A stretch of 49,187 nt of DNA from Campylobacteraceae bacterium (GCA_027035765.1 JALVUD010000007.1:1-49187); one strand, 5' to 3'; positions 8,456 to 17,048 are shown, numbered from the stretch's first letter. The notes: a model not told the origin generated them from the sequence alone. Translations and numbers: made by a program.

Positions 8456-9904
8456 CTACCAGTAGCTCCGGAAAAAGAGCGAGAGGCCCCGGGTGGTATA
8501 CCGGGTCGACTGAAGGCTCTGCTGCCAGAGGAGCCGTCCCCCCACACTCAGATGTCGGGTCAGAGGATACTCCAGCTCCAGCTGAAGATTGTGGCCCCGT
8601 TCCCGAAGGATCCGGCTGTCGGTGAGAAGTTCGTTGGAGGAGGAGTAGACATAGGTGGCTTTGATCTCCAGGTGGCAGGGAGTGGAGTAGCTCGCCTCCG
8701 CCTGAAGCGCGTAGGAGTGGGAGGAAAACTCGTAGTAATAGGCTCCTTTGAGACTCAGATAATCTGAAAAGAAGTGGGTGTACTCCAAATGGGCCAGGTG
8801 GCTGTCCTGCAGATCATAGTGGCTGTAGAGGTAGCCGACTCCGATCTCTTCGCTGCCGAAATCCCGGTAGAGATTGACACCGGCGGAATAGTGGCTGTAG
8901 AAGTCGGCATCGGGGGTGACCGAGAGGGAGAAGTAACCCCAGTACTCTCCCACACCCGGCGGATAGATCTCCAGGGAGAGTCGGGTATCGTGAAGACCGT
9001 AACGGTCTGTCTTCTCTACTTTCCCGTAAACTGTGAACCGTTGGATGGGCAGGGTGAATTCCAGGTAGTCGGTGTGATCCCGGTACCGGTGGTCACTGTA
9101 GCTTACATGGTCGAAGCCGATTCCGAGCATTCGGGTGCTTTCGACCCGGCAGGCGTTGTCCCGGTATCGGCGGCGGTAGAGCTTTTTGGCTCCGGAATCG
9201 AGATGCTCAAAGATCTTCCGGGCGCGTTCTTTGTCTGAACGTTTCCAGGCTTCGGTGATTTTGCGATCGGTTCGGGCCAGCCGCTCCTCCAGAATGATTT
9301 TCTGGAGCTCTTTTACTTTTTCCCGATCTCCAAGCTGGCGGAAACGTTTCAGGCTCTCCGGATACCGTTTCATCCACAGGAGCAGATTGGCCTGGTACTC
9401 CAGCGCCTCTTTGGTGTGGTAGAGTTTGTAAAGCCTCCGGCTCAGACGGTAGGCATGGGAAAAATTCCCTCGCCGGATCTCGGCGTCGATCCGGGCGGAC
9501 AGTACGTCGTAATCCTTTTCCAGGAATGGAGGGATAGCGGGACGGCCTCCGTGCTTCAGATCCCGGATGATTCTGGCGGCGTAGATCTGACGGTAGAGTT
9601 TTTCGTTCGGATCGAAAGCGTCGATCAATCGGTAGGCGGTAGAGAGATCCTTGCTCCAGAAGGCGAGTTTGGCATAGAGGCGACGATGGGGACGGTCGTG
9701 GCAGCGGGCATAGAGTGTTTTGGAGAGGGCATAGGCCGCGGGGATCTTCCCCTCACGAATCAGTGTATTGATGGGGTCCAGGGCACAGGAATCGGCCGCT
9801 GCGGTGACATTGCTATCCTTTCCCTCCTTTGTGGTTTCCGCATGGAGCCCGGTGACAGCGAGAGGGAGTATCAGGCATATTCCAAACATTGATATTCGTT
9901 TCAT
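8456..9904 (-). CDS. YaiO-like outer-membrane beta-barrel with N-terminal TPR region
   Basis: A 482-residue protein with a signal peptide (MKRISMFGICLILPLAVTGLHA, cut after residue 22). Residues about 35-230 are helical with TPR-like spacing (AYALSKTLYARC, AYRLSRRLYKLYHTKEALEYQ, KRYPESLKRFRQLGD). From about 255 to the end there are alternating amphipathic strands rich in Tyr and Ser, and the last residues FFRSYW give the C-terminal aromatic typical of outer-membrane barrels. The TPR-plus-barrel design matches YaiO and PgaA, which guide secreted polysaccharide through the outer membrane. It is the first gene of the minus-strand operon. Confidence 0.85.
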   Translation of the reverse strand: MKRISMFGICLILPLAVTGLHAETTKEGKDSNVTAAADSCALDPINTLIREGKIPAAYALSKTLYARCHDRPHRRLYAKLAFWSKDLSTAYRLIDAFDPNEKLYRQIYAARIIRDLKHGGRPAIPPFLEKDYDVLSARIDAEIRRGNFSHAYRLSRRLYKLYHTKEALEYQANLLLWMKRYPESLKRFRQLGDREKVKELQKIILEERLARTDRKITEAWKRSDKERARKIFEHLDSGAKKLYRRRYRDNACRVESTRMLGIGFDHVSYSDHRYRDHTDYLEFTLPIQRFTVYGKVEKTDRYGLHDTRLSLEIYPPGVGEYWGYFSLSVTPDADFYSHYSAGVNLYRDFGSEEIGVGYLYSHYDLQDSHLAHLEYTHFFSDYLSLKGAYYYEFSSHSYALQAEASYSTPCHLEIKATYVYSSSNELLTDSRILRERGHNLQLELEYPLTRHLSVGGRLLWQQSLQSTRYTTRGLSLFFRSYW

Positions 9905-9945
9905 AAATGCGATGATAACACACCTCCGTCTCTTCGTCTTTTTAC

Positions 9946-9951
9946 ATTATA
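9946..9951 (-). promoter_or_regulatory. -10 box of the polysaccharide export operon
   Basis: Reading the minus strand, TATAAT lies 42 bp before the YaiO-like start and within an A/T-rich stretch. No clear -35 is seen. Confidence 0.5.
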
Positions 9952-10005
9952 GGATAATTTTACCACCCGCTCTCTTTTCGGCTAGGGCGGTGTTTTGGAT
10001 CACTT

Positions 10006-10665
10006 CTACAGAAGCTCTTTGACCTTCAGCAGATCTTCCCACGCCTCTTTCTTTGCGGAGGGGTTGCGCAGCAGGTAGCTGGGATGGAAGGTGGGGACAA
10101 GGATATAGTTGTCGGTATGGATGATATGGCCCCGGACGCGGCTGATGGGAGTCTCATCGTTGGTCAGGTAGCGGTAGGCGGTGGCGCCGAGGGTCATGAT
10201 GATTTTTGGGCGGATCAGTTCGATCTGCTTCAGGAGATAGGGGCGGCAGGTGAACGCTTCGGTGGGGGTGGGGACCCGATTGCCCGGCGGTCGGCATTTG
10301 ACGATATTGGCGATATAGACCTGTTCCCGGCGTAGATAGAGGACATTCTCGATCATCCGGGTCAGGAGCTCGCCCGCCCTTCCCACGAAGGGGCGTCCGG
10401 TGCTGTCCTCCGTGGCGCCGGGTCCTTCGCCGACGAACATCAGCCGGGCATGGGGGTCCCCCTCGCCGAAAACCACTTTGTGGCGGCTCTTGCTCAGGTC
10501 GCAGAGATGGCACTGTTCCACCATCTTACGCAGGCTCTCCAGATCATCGGGGAGCTGGGCGGGATCGGGTTCCAGATCGGAGGGCTGGATGTCGGTGTAG
10601 CGATATCCCATCTGTTTGAGAAGATGAAGCTGTTTGAGCTGAAGGGCATTGTGGAGGTTTTTCAT
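10006..10665 (-). CDS. Family 4 (Fe-S) uracil-DNA glycosylase
   Basis: A 219-residue DNA repair enzyme that removes uracil from DNA. Seen: CHLC (two Fe-S cysteines), GEGPGATEDSTGRPFVGRAG (active-site motif with GEGPG), NIVKCRPPGNR (further Cys ligand), and HPSYLLR (the C-terminal catalytic/DNA-binding loop). A non-catalytic 50-residue N-terminal helical extension precedes the domain, common in bacterial members. Start: ATG with a weak ribosome site (GAGGAA). The gene stands alone, followed and preceded by A/T-rich spacer DNA. Confidence 0.92.
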   Translation of the reverse strand: MKNLHNALQLKQLHLLKQMGYRYTDIQPSDLEPDPAQLPDDLESLRKMVEQCHLCDLSKSRHKVVFGEGDPHARLMFVGEGPGATEDSTGRPFVGRAGELLTRMIENVLYLRREQVYIANIVKCRPPGNRVPTPTEAFTCRPYLLKQIELIRPKIIMTLGATAYRYLTNDETPISRVRGHIIHTDNYILVPTFHPSYLLRNPSAKKEAWEDLLKVKELL

Positions 10666-10679
10666 AGAGGAATTTTATC

Positions 10680-10765
10680 AGAATTTTGGATGTTGGATTT
10701 GGGATTTTGAATTGTAGGTTTTGAATTTTGGATGAGAAGTTTGAATTGAAATTTTAGATTTGAGA
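10680..10765. repeat. Low-complexity GGATTTTGAATT-like tract
   Basis: Imperfect reiterations of GGATTTTGAATTTT-type words fill the gap upstream of the glycosylase gene. A comparable tract of GAAGATGGA words occurs at 25143-25175 and GAGAATGGA at 46624-46650. They look like slippage-generated filler, not genes. Confidence 0.4.
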
Positions 10766-10791
10766 GCTGAGGGGAGGGGTCCCCTCGCAGC
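10766..10791 (-). terminator. Hairpin after the superoxide reductase gene
   Basis: GAGGGG and CCCCTC pair around a six-base loop, extended by GCT/AGC with a small bulge. It begins 4 bp past the stop codon. There is no strong T run, so it may act as an mRNA 3' stabiliser or a weak terminator. Confidence 0.4.
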
Positions 10792-10794
10792 GTC

Positions 10795-11181
10795 TTAGTC
10801 TTCGACGGTGACTTCGACGGGATCGCTCTCCCAAAGGCCGTGCTTGGTGCAGTAGCTCATGGCAGTGAGCTTCATTTTACTCTTGGTGGGCACGACGTAG
10901 AAATCGACTTCGGCATGGGCACAGGCGTTGCCCATGGTACCGGGCTGCCAGTTGGTCTGAGCCAGAAGAGTCTCACCGTCCCAGAGCTGGACATAGGCGA
11001 TGTAGTGGTCGAAATCATCGGGGTGGCAATATTCGTTCCCCATTTTCACTTTGACCTTGAACGGCTCACCCTTCTTGGCGGTGCTTTCGCAGTGGACGAA
11101 GGGAGAGTGACGGTCGATATAGTCTTTTTTGGCTTCGCGGTCGATGGTAGAGATATCTACATAACGGTTGATCTTGGGCAT
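10795..11181 (-). CDS. Superoxide reductase (neelaredoxin/desulfoferrodoxin family)
   Basis: A 128-residue cytoplasmic protein of the class II (single iron centre) type. Seen: HSPFVHCE early, CHPDDFDHYIAY in the middle and SYCTKHGLWES near the end, which supply the histidines and the cysteine of the Fe(His)4(Cys) site. The N-terminal rubredoxin-like Cys4 domain of desulfoferrodoxin is absent. It reduces superoxide to hydrogen peroxide without making oxygen, a typical defence in microaerophiles. The ATG is preceded by GGAGCTGAA; the longer upstream frame has no ribosome site. Confidence 0.88.
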   Translation of the reverse strand: MPKINRYVDISTIDREAKKDYIDRHSPFVHCESTAKKGEPFKVKVKMGNEYCHPDDFDHYIAYVQLWDGETLLAQTNWQPGTMGNACAHAEVDFYVVPTKSKMKLTAMSYCTKHGLWESDPVEVTVED

Positions 11182-11296
11182 TTCAGCTCCTTTTTCTTGA
11201 TTTGTGTCAAGAAGTATAACATAAAAATGTGCAATGCTGATAAAAATTGTCTGAATTAGAGGATCCGGATCGGTGACTTCCCGGCAAGAAGAGAGG

Positions 11297-11749
11297 TCAG
11301 TAGGGGCTCTCTTCCTTTTTGATGTGGGATTGGGCCCACGCTTTGATCGCCTGGCGCTCCTGGGGAGTGAGGCGTGCATCCTTGTGGATCCACATGTAGT
11401 CGGCGGGAGGCATCTTCCAGTCGATGGATTTGGCGATCCCTTTGTAGAGCTTCTGCTTTTTCTCCTCGCTGTATCGGTTCCAGATAGAGAAGTTGAGCCA
11501 GTCTCTGCCGTCTCGTACGTGGGAGTCGACCTCCCAGGAGACCGGCGCGATATGACTGTACCAGGGCCAACGAGTATGGTTGGAGTGGCAGTCGTAGCAG
11601 GATTTTTTCAGCAGGGCCATGATCTCCTTGGGAGCTTTGATCTCATCCTGGGGACCGGCCTTGGGAGGTTCGGGGACTTTGATCTGGATGAGCTGAATGA
11701 CCAGCAGTCCGCCGATCAGCCAGCCCAGAAAGATCTTGAGGGTTTTCAT
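11297..11749 (-). CDS. Haem-binding domain protein (monohaem, CxxCH)
   Basis: A 150-residue exported protein: one N-terminal helix (LKIFLGWLIGGLLVIQLI) anchors it, followed by a haem site CYDCH and the family signature HTRWPWYSHIAPVSW. The C-terminal part contains MPPADYMWIH, where Met may be the distal haem ligand. Proteins of this haem_bd family are periplasmic, of unknown electron partner. The start overlaps the stop of the upstream 68-residue membrane protein (ATGA), so the two form an operon. Confidence 0.85.
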   Translation of the reverse strand: MKTLKIFLGWLIGGLLVIQLIQIKVPEPPKAGPQDEIKAPKEIMALLKKSCYDCHSNHTRWPWYSHIAPVSWEVDSHVRDGRDWLNFSIWNRYSEEKKQKLYKGIAKSIDWKMPPADYMWIHKDARLTPQERQAIKAWAQSHIKKEESPY

Positions 11750-11952
11750 GCCTCTTTGTCCTTTCCGAAGATCGTGCATTGTCCCGTGATGGCGCAGGCG
11801 GGGCAGAAGCCTACGATTCCGGCTATGAGGGGAATGATGCCCAGATAGAACCATTTGATCCCGGTATAGACTCCCAGTCCGATGAGAACGAGTCCCAGTA
11901 CGATGCGGAAGGGACGACAGAATTTCCTCATTTTCTTTGCGTTGATGGCCAT
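11746..11952 (-). CDS. Small DUF2892/YgaP-like membrane protein
   Basis: 68 residues with two hydrophobic helices (FRIVLGLVLIGLGVYTG and YLGIIPLIAGIVGFCPAC). The second contains FCPACAITGQC, the Cys-rich end seen in DUF2892 and the membrane part of the rhodanese YgaP. It may handle sulfur or persulfide at the membrane. ATG 11952 is chosen over GTG 11958 because AGGAG lies six bases away. Confidence 0.75.
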   Translation of the reverse strand: MAINAKKMRKFCRPFRIVLGLVLIGLGVYTGIKWFYLGIIPLIAGIVGFCPACAITGQCTIFGKDKEA

Positions 11953-12012
11953 GATCACTCCTTCATTGATATCTTCGGACGCAACTATATCGAAAATATT
12001 GGTTAGGAACTG

Positions 12013-12954
12013 TTAGGGATTTTGGATTTTCGTCGCTTCGAGAAACAGGTATTCCCGTCCGGTGATGACGACCCGGTAGCGGTGCTGCTGGAGATACTTT
12101 TTGATCCAGAAGAGATCCTTGATGACCAGAGAGAGTTCGCTGAAAGAGTAGTGTCTGGGGCGGGCGCCGTAGATCAGTTCGCCCTCTTCCCAGCGGGCGT
12201 TGGGCCAGCCCAGCAGGAGGGCTCCGCCAGAGCTCAGGCGTTGCTGCACCAGGTGCATAATGAGGGGTTTGAGTTCGATGGCGGGGCTTTGCAGCGTTCC
12301 GATGGAAAGAATCAGGTCGAAGCGTTCCGGCGGAAGTTCTGCGAGACGGTTGAGGTCCTGGACACAGGTACGAAGGCGGCTGCCGAATCTCGTCTGTGCC
12401 TCCCGGAGGGCCGGCGCTGAGAGGTCGATGCCGAGGATTTCCCCCCGAAAACCGGAGGCAAAGATCGGTTCGAGCTCGTCGCCGCGGTTCGGCCCCAGCG
12501 CGAGGATCCGTTCCCGGCTTTCGACCCCCAGCCGATGGAGTGCCCGAAGATAGGGGAGGTAAAAGGCCGGTTCCTCGTTTTTGCGGATCCGGGCGAAGGT
12601 GCTCTCCGGGTCATACTTTTCGCTCTGCTTTTCCCGGTGAAAGCTGCTTTCATGCCGAAGCTTTTCGATACGCAGCACTAGCCGCTGCGTATCGTGACGC
12701 TCCGGAGTGAGCAGCCGGCACCCCAGCTGGGCGGCCAGATCGTTCCAGGCACGCCAGGAGCGGCAGCGATACGTTTTACCTCCCACGGTGAGGGCCTCAC
12801 CGGCGTAGGATCCCCGGCAACGGTCGGGATCGAGGATCAGAAAAGCGGCGGTGTTTGCGCTTTGAAGCTGTCGTTCAAGCTCCGTAATGATCTGGGAGAG
12901 GGGAGTGTCGGAGAGATCGGGAATCGGCATCGTGTCGCTCAGGATATCCGACAC
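12013..12954 (-). CDS. SAM-dependent methyltransferase-like protein
   Basis: 313 residues. The C-terminal half reads as a class I methyltransferase: ILALGPNRGDELEP (motif I, with Pro-Asn in place of a Gly), GEILGIDLSAPAL (acidic end of strand 2), RFDLILSIGTLQS (motif post-I/II) and SSGGALLLGWPN. The N-terminal 120 residues are unrecognised (ITELERQLQSANTAAFLILD). The substrate is unknown. The gene starts 4 bp after the outer-membrane barrel stop, so they probably share a promoter, but a functional link is not evident. Confidence 0.75.
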   Translation of the reverse strand: MSDILSDTMPIPDLSDTPLSQIITELERQLQSANTAAFLILDPDRCRGSYAGEALTVGGKTYRCRSWRAWNDLAAQLGCRLLTPERHDTQRLVLRIEKLRHESSFHREKQSEKYDPESTFARIRKNEEPAFYLPYLRALHRLGVESRERILALGPNRGDELEPIFASGFRGEILGIDLSAPALREAQTRFGSRLRTCVQDLNRLAELPPERFDLILSIGTLQSPAIELKPLIMHLVQQRLSSGGALLLGWPNARWEEGELIYGARPRHYSFSELSLVIKDLFWIKKYLQQHRYRVVITGREYLFLEATKIQNP

Positions 12955-12958
12955 CCGA

Positions 12959-13879
12959 TCAGAATTTGGCGATACTGAAGCTCACGCTGGCCTTCCAGCC
13001 CTTCAAATCATTGTCTCCGGTCGTTCCATGGAGATTGAAGGCCAGCTCGGTATCTTTGAAGGCATTGTCAAAAAGAGGAATCATCGGACCGACCTTCCAG
13101 AGCAGACTGGCGCCGGCATGGTAAGCGTGGTCGAAACCGGTGACGTCGGAGAGTTCGTCGTCCAGGAAAGTGGCGGCGAGATAAAATTTGGCCCGAACCG
13201 GCAGATCCATCCAGGTCGTCAGCGTGGGGGTATAGACTCCGGCGCTCAGATCGGTACTCCAGCCGTCGGTATCGGGGAGATCAAAATCGTAGTCGATGCT
13301 CAGATAATGGAATGTCGCTTTGGCATAGGGTTTGTAGCCGTTGATCTCTGTGTGATAGAGGGCACCGGCAAAGAGGTCATAGAGTGCGGTATCGCTGTCG
13401 TGACCGAAGTAGTGTTCCATAGCGGCGTCGGTTCCGGAGTAGTCGCTGTCACTTCGCATCCAGAGGCCGGAGGCTCCCAGGATCAAGGAGATTTCGGGGC
13501 TGGGGTTGTAGTTGATCCCACCGCCCAGTTTGGCGTAGGTGGCGTCGAGTTTGATATCTCCCAGATCTCCGCTTCCCAGATCGACATGATCCTGGGTGAT
13601 TTTGCTGAATCCGAAGCCCCCCAGGACAAAGGGGCGCCAGGTATCGCCGATCTCTCCGAAGTAGTAGCTGCCGACAAAGTTGGCATTGCTCAGATCGGGG
13701 TCGTCACCGGATCCGTCGCTGTCCAGGCTGTACCATCCGGTCTCGAGATAGGTATTGTCGGCGCTGAAGATCTGGGTACCGGTGAGGTGTCGGTAGTGTT
13801 GTGCCGCTGTTTCGGCCATGGAGAGGCTGCTGAGCAACACCGAAGCGGCGACCAGACTCGATAGAGAGAATTTTTTCAT
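12959..13879 (-). CDS. Outer-membrane beta-barrel protein
   Basis: 306 residues starting with a signal peptide (MKKFSLSSLVAASVLLSSLSMA). The mature part is a series of alternating strands with aromatic girdles, loops rich in Asp, Gly and Ser (GSGDDPDLS, HVDLGSGDLGD), and a terminal Phe (SFSIAKF) expected for assembly by the BAM complex. It resembles the solitary barrels common in sulfur-oxidising Campylobacterota. The function is unknown; a porin or adhesin is possible. An extended -10 promoter lies upstream. Confidence 0.8.
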   Translation of the reverse strand: MKKFSLSSLVAASVLLSSLSMAETAAQHYRHLTGTQIFSADNTYLETGWYSLDSDGSGDDPDLSNANFVGSYYFGEIGDTWRPFVLGGFGFSKITQDHVDLGSGDLGDIKLDATYAKLGGGINYNPSPEISLILGASGLWMRSDSDYSGTDAAMEHYFGHDSDTALYDLFAGALYHTEINGYKPYAKATFHYLSIDYDFDLPDTDGWSTDLSAGVYTPTLTTWMDLPVRAKFYLAATFLDDELSDVTGFDHAYHAGASLLWKVGPMIPLFDNAFKDTELAFNLHGTTGDNDLKGWKASVSFSIAKF

Positions 13880-13928
13880 CCAATTCCTTCGGAGAATGCA
13901 GAATCGTCATGAACTGCAGGTTTGTAGG

Positions 13929-13937
13929 ATTATAACA
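13929..13937 (-). promoter_or_regulatory. Extended -10 promoter of the barrel gene
   Basis: On the minus strand TGTTATAAT (TG-N-TATAAT) lies 50 bp before the start codon. Confidence 0.6.
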
Positions 13938-13998
13938 GAAACATCGTTTCAGACAGAGCCGGCTAAAGTCGGATCCCTCCCGTGCAGACGTCGAGGAG

Positions 13999-15216
13999 TC
14001 ACTCCGCCTTGAGTGCCTCGGGACTCTCCAATTCCATCACTTTCCAGGGGAGCCCCTGGCGGTTGAGCTCCTCCATGAAGGGATCGGGATCGAACTCCTC
14101 CATGTTGTGGACACCCACCTCGTACCAAACCTTCTGAAGCATCAGTTTCGCCCCGATCATCGCCGGAACGCCGGTGGTGTAGCTCACCCCCTGGCTCATC
14201 ACCTCGGCGTAGCACTCTTCATGATCCTTGACCTGGTAGATGTAGACGGTGCGCTCTTTGCCGTCTTTGAGGCCGTGGACCACGACGCCGATGTTGGTCT
14301 TGCCTTTGGTGCGGGGCCCCAGGGTCGCCGGATCGGGGAGCAGGGCCTTGAGCACGTGCAGAGGGATCACCTCACAGCCGTCCACTTCGATGGGGTCGAT
14401 ACGGGTGAGTCCCACGTTGTCCAGCACCTTCAGGTGGGTCAGGTAGCTCTCCCCGAAGGTCATCCAGAAACGGATCCGCTCGAGGCTCGGGATGTTTTTG
14501 ACCAGAGACTCCTCCTCTTCGTGGTAGAGCAGATAGCTGTCCTTGGGCCCCACTTCGGGGTAGTCCCAGACCATTTTGATCTCCATCGGTTCGGTTGTTT
14601 TCCACTCCCCTTTTTCCCAGTAGCGCCCTTTGGAGTTGACCTCCCGGATGTTGATCTCGGGGTTGAAGTTGGTCGCGAAGGGGTAGCCGTGATCCCCGGC
14701 GTTGCAATCAAGGATGTCGATGGTTTTGATGGTGTCGAAGTAGTGCTTTTGGGCGTAGGCGACGAAGACGTTGGTCACCCCCGGATCGAAGCCGCTTCCC
14801 AATAGCCCCATGATCCCGGCTTCCCGGAAGGCTTTGTCTCTGGCCCACTGCTCCTTGTACTCGAATTTGGCGGTATCGGGGTGCTCGTAGTTGGCGGTGT
14901 CGAGGTAATCAGCCCCCGTGGCGACGCAGGCGTCCATGATGGTCAGATCCTGGTAGGGCAGGGCGACATTGATGACGATGTCGGCCTCGGTCTTGCGGAT
15001 CAGGTCGATCACCTCGTCTTTGTGGTCGGCGTCGACCCGGGCGGTTTTGATTTCTACGCCGGTTTTCTCTTTGACGTTTTCGGCGATGGCGTCGCACTTT
15101 GCTTTGGTCCGGCTCGCCAGGGTGATCTCGCCGAAGGTATCGGCGTTCATGGCGCATTTGAAGGCGACCACGTTTCCGACCCCTCCGGCGCCGATGATGA
15201 GGGTTTTGGGGGACAT
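13999..15216 (-). CDS. Carboxynorspermidine dehydrogenase (saccharopine dehydrogenase family)
   Basis: 405 residues. The start TLIIGAGGVGNVVAFKCA is an NAD(P) Rossmann motif. INVALPYQDLTIMDAC, ADYLDTANYE and GSGFDPGVTNVFVAY are hallmarks of the Lys9/CASDH group. It condenses aspartate semialdehyde with putrescine or diaminopropane and reduces the product to carboxy(nor)spermidine, the route to spermidine used by Campylobacterota in place of SpeE. The decarboxylase partner is not in the window. Transcription runs away from lepB; a TATAAT box lies in the 52-bp divergent gap. Confidence 0.88.
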   Translation of the reverse strand: MSPKTLIIGAGGVGNVVAFKCAMNADTFGEITLASRTKAKCDAIAENVKEKTGVEIKTARVDADHKDEVIDLIRKTEADIVINVALPYQDLTIMDACVATGADYLDTANYEHPDTAKFEYKEQWARDKAFREAGIMGLLGSGFDPGVTNVFVAYAQKHYFDTIKTIDILDCNAGDHGYPFATNFNPEINIREVNSKGRYWEKGEWKTTEPMEIKMVWDYPEVGPKDSYLLYHEEEESLVKNIPSLERIRFWMTFGESYLTHLKVLDNVGLTRIDPIEVDGCEVIPLHVLKALLPDPATLGPRTKGKTNIGVVVHGLKDGKERTVYIYQVKDHEECYAEVMSQGVSYTTGVPAMIGAKLMLQKVWYEVGVHNMEEFDPDPFMEELNRQGLPWKVMELESPEALKAE

Positions 15217-15245
15217 CTTGGGCTCCTCTGGGTAAAATTTGGATA

Positions 15246-15251
15246 ATTATA
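15246..15251 (-). promoter_or_regulatory. -10 box for carboxynorspermidine dehydrogenase
   Basis: TATAAT on the minus strand, 30 bp before the start codon, in the short gap shared with divergent lepB. The plus-strand TAAAAT at 15233-15238 could be the lepB -10. Confidence 0.5.
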
Positions 15252-15268
15252 TCCCGAAAGAGGCAAAA

Positions 15269-15967
15269 ATGGGACAAAAAGTGTGGCACTACGGCGGAGT
15301 CCTGCTGGGGGTGATCCTCATCCTCTCCATCGTTCGCCCCTACCGTGTCAGCGATATCAGCATGAACGATACGCTGATGGATGGTGATTGGGTCTGGGTG
15401 GAGAACCTGACGGCGGGGATCCACGTTCCCTCCTGGGGCTTCTATATCGACCGGCATCTTCATAAGCGGGAGGAGGGGATCCACCGGGGGGATCTGCTGG
15501 CTTTTCGTCATCCGCTGGATCGGCGACTCTATCTCAAGCGCTGCGTCGCCCTGCCGGGAGACCGGATTTTCGAGCAGAACAAAGATCTCTATCTTCAGAT
15601 TGCCGGTGATTCCCGGCGTACGAAAGCCTATGCCCGGGCTCTACATCTGCCGCTGGCCCGGATCGGGAACGAGTGGTGGCTGAAAAATCCCTACGAACGC
15701 TATTACAACATCATGCACGATCCCGAGGTGGTGGGGCCCAAGGAGCTGATCGACATGCCGGTGATGCGAATCCCTCCCCATCACTATTTTCTCATGGGGG
15801 ACTACCGGGACAACTCCACCGACAGCCGTTTTTTCGGACCGGTCCCCTACGACTACATCTACTACCGGGTCTTCTGGATCTGGCATCGGCCGTTGGATCT
15901 GGAGGCTGTGGGAAAGATCCGACGCTATGACCTGCTGCACCCCATGGTGATCCGAAAAAAATATTAA
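15269..15967 (+). CDS. lepB: Signal peptidase I
   Basis: 232 residues with one N-terminal membrane helix (YGGVLLGVILILSIV). Box B is DISMNDTLMDGD, whose Ser is the nucleophile; box D is LYLKRCVALPGD, whose Lys is the general base; box E is GDYRDNSTDSRFFGPV. It cleaves signal peptides of exported proteins on the periplasmic face. ATG 15269 is chosen because AAAGAGG lies six bases upstream; the 10 codons before it lack a ribosome site. Larger than minimal type I peptidases because of an insertion rich in charged residues between boxes D and E. Confidence 0.93.
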   Translation: MGQKVWHYGGVLLGVILILSIVRPYRVSDISMNDTLMDGDWVWVENLTAGIHVPSWGFYIDRHLHKREEGIHRGDLLAFRHPLDRRLYLKRCVALPGDRIFEQNKDLYLQIAGDSRRTKAYARALHLPLARIGNEWWLKNPYERYYNIMHDPEVVGPKELIDMPVMRIPPHHYFLMGDYRDNSTDSRFFGPVPYDYIYYRVFWIWHRPLDLEAVGKIRRYDLLHPMVIRKKY

Positions 15968-16042
15968 TTACTATTAAACTCTTTTTCTGTTATACTCTGG
16001 CAAGAGAAATCGCCGGTGAAAGGCGAGAAAAAAGGAAATGCC

Positions 16043-16561
16043 ATGAAAAAGATCCTTCTAGCACTCTGTGCGGTCTGGAGCCTGCAGGCTGCCGATCACG
16101 ACCTCTACAATCACTCGGTGGAAGCGGTAGGCAGCTACTCTTTCAACGATGACGACATGCTCCTCAAAGACAATTGGGGATGGGGTCTGCGCTACAACTA
16201 CAACCTGCCCACCGAGAATTTCTGGGAAGTGGGAGCCTATCAGTTTTCTTTTGACTATCAGTTCAACGAAGACTATATCGGCGGCGGAGACAGCTCGGTC
16301 TACCGCTGGGGACTCAACGCTCTCTGGTATGCGGACAACGCCAGCGAGATGACCCCCTACGCCCTGTTGGGAGTCGGAGCACAATTTTTCTCCCACAACG
16401 AACACGGAACCGATGACGGTCTTTTCGCCGCTATCGGCGGCGGGGTAGAGTACCAGCTCCGAGGAGACGTCTCTCTGGTCGGTGAAGCCAAATACCTCTA
16501 CGGCGGAGACGAGAGCGCGCTGGTCACCTCCGTCGGCATCAAATACAGCTTCGGCCAGTAG
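16043..16561 (+). CDS. Small outer-membrane beta-barrel protein (OmpA-N/OmpX-like)
   Basis: 172 residues with a short signal peptide (MKKILLALCAVWSLQA). The mature protein is eight or so alternating strands (YNHSVEAVGSYSF, WGWGLRYNYNL, VGAYQFSFDYQF) with ALLGVGAQFF and AAIGGGVEY, as in OmpA-like/OmpW-like barrels, but there is no peptidoglycan-binding domain. The ATG follows AAAGGAA. A -10 (TATACT, 15991-15996) lies upstream, so it has its own promoter rather than sharing that of lepB. Confidence 0.8.
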   Translation: MKKILLALCAVWSLQAADHDLYNHSVEAVGSYSFNDDDMLLKDNWGWGLRYNYNLPTENFWEVGAYQFSFDYQFNEDYIGGGDSSVYRWGLNALWYADNASEMTPYALLGVGAQFFSHNEHGTDDGLFAAIGGGVEYQLRGDVSLVGEAKYLYGGDESALVTSVGIKYSFGQ

Positions 16562-16580
16562 TAAACTCCACGGCTGAATC

Positions 16581-17048
16581 TTGGAAGAGATCCTTCACAA
16601 TCTGGCCCTCTACGGCTATATCATTCTCGCCTTCTATTCCTTCGGGGGAGGGATGCTGGCCCTGGCGGGGGCAGGAATCCTCTCGGCGCTGGGCAAGATG
16701 GATATCGGCCTCTCGATCCTCGTGGCGACCGTCGCCAACTTCGTCGGGGATACCTTCCTCTTCTATCTGGCGCAGACCAACAAAAAAGAGGTCCTGAAGT
16801 ACCTTCGCAAACATCGCCGCAAGATCGCCTACACCAATCTTCTGATGCGCAAATACGGCTGGATGGCGGTTTTCCTTCAAAAATACATCTACGGGGTCAA
16901 GACTCTGGTCCCTATCGTGATGGGCCTCTCCCGCTACGATTTCAAGAAGTTCGTGGTGTTGAACTTCTTCGCTTCGATTCTCTGGGGACTGGTGGTCGGA
17001 CTGGGAAGTTACTACTTCTCGGCGGCAGTCAGAGCCTGGTTTGCCTGA
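16581..17048 (+). CDS. DedA/SNARE-associated family membrane protein
   Basis: 155 residues, mainly membrane helices. GGGMLALAGAG, NFVGDTFLFYLA and KYGWMAVFLQKYIYGVKTLVPIVMGLSRY match the DedA core, including the conserved Arg/Lys-Gly-Pro-like region, although it is shorter than full DedA proteins (about 200). DedA proteins act as undecaprenyl-phosphate or phospholipid flippases or in membrane homeostasis. The start is TTG, only 20 bp after the barrel gene, which suggests cotranscription. A paralogue sits at 46059-46625. Confidence 0.82.
   Translation: MEEILHNLALYGYIILAFYSFGGGMLALAGAGILSALGKMDIGLSILVATVANFVGDTFLFYLAQTNKKEVLKYLRKHRRKIAYTNLLMRKYGWMAVFLQKYIYGVKTLVPIVMGLSRYDFKKFVVLNFFASILWGLVVGLGSYYFSAAVRAWFA

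Noticed and set aside
7733-8767. 344-codon plus-strand frame
   Set aside because: Antisense to the HEAT-like and YaiO-like genes; a product of high-GC codon bias.
12887-13864. 325-codon plus-strand frame rich in Gly, Val and Ile
   Set aside because: Antisense to the outer-membrane barrel gene, which has a signal peptide and C-terminal Phe.
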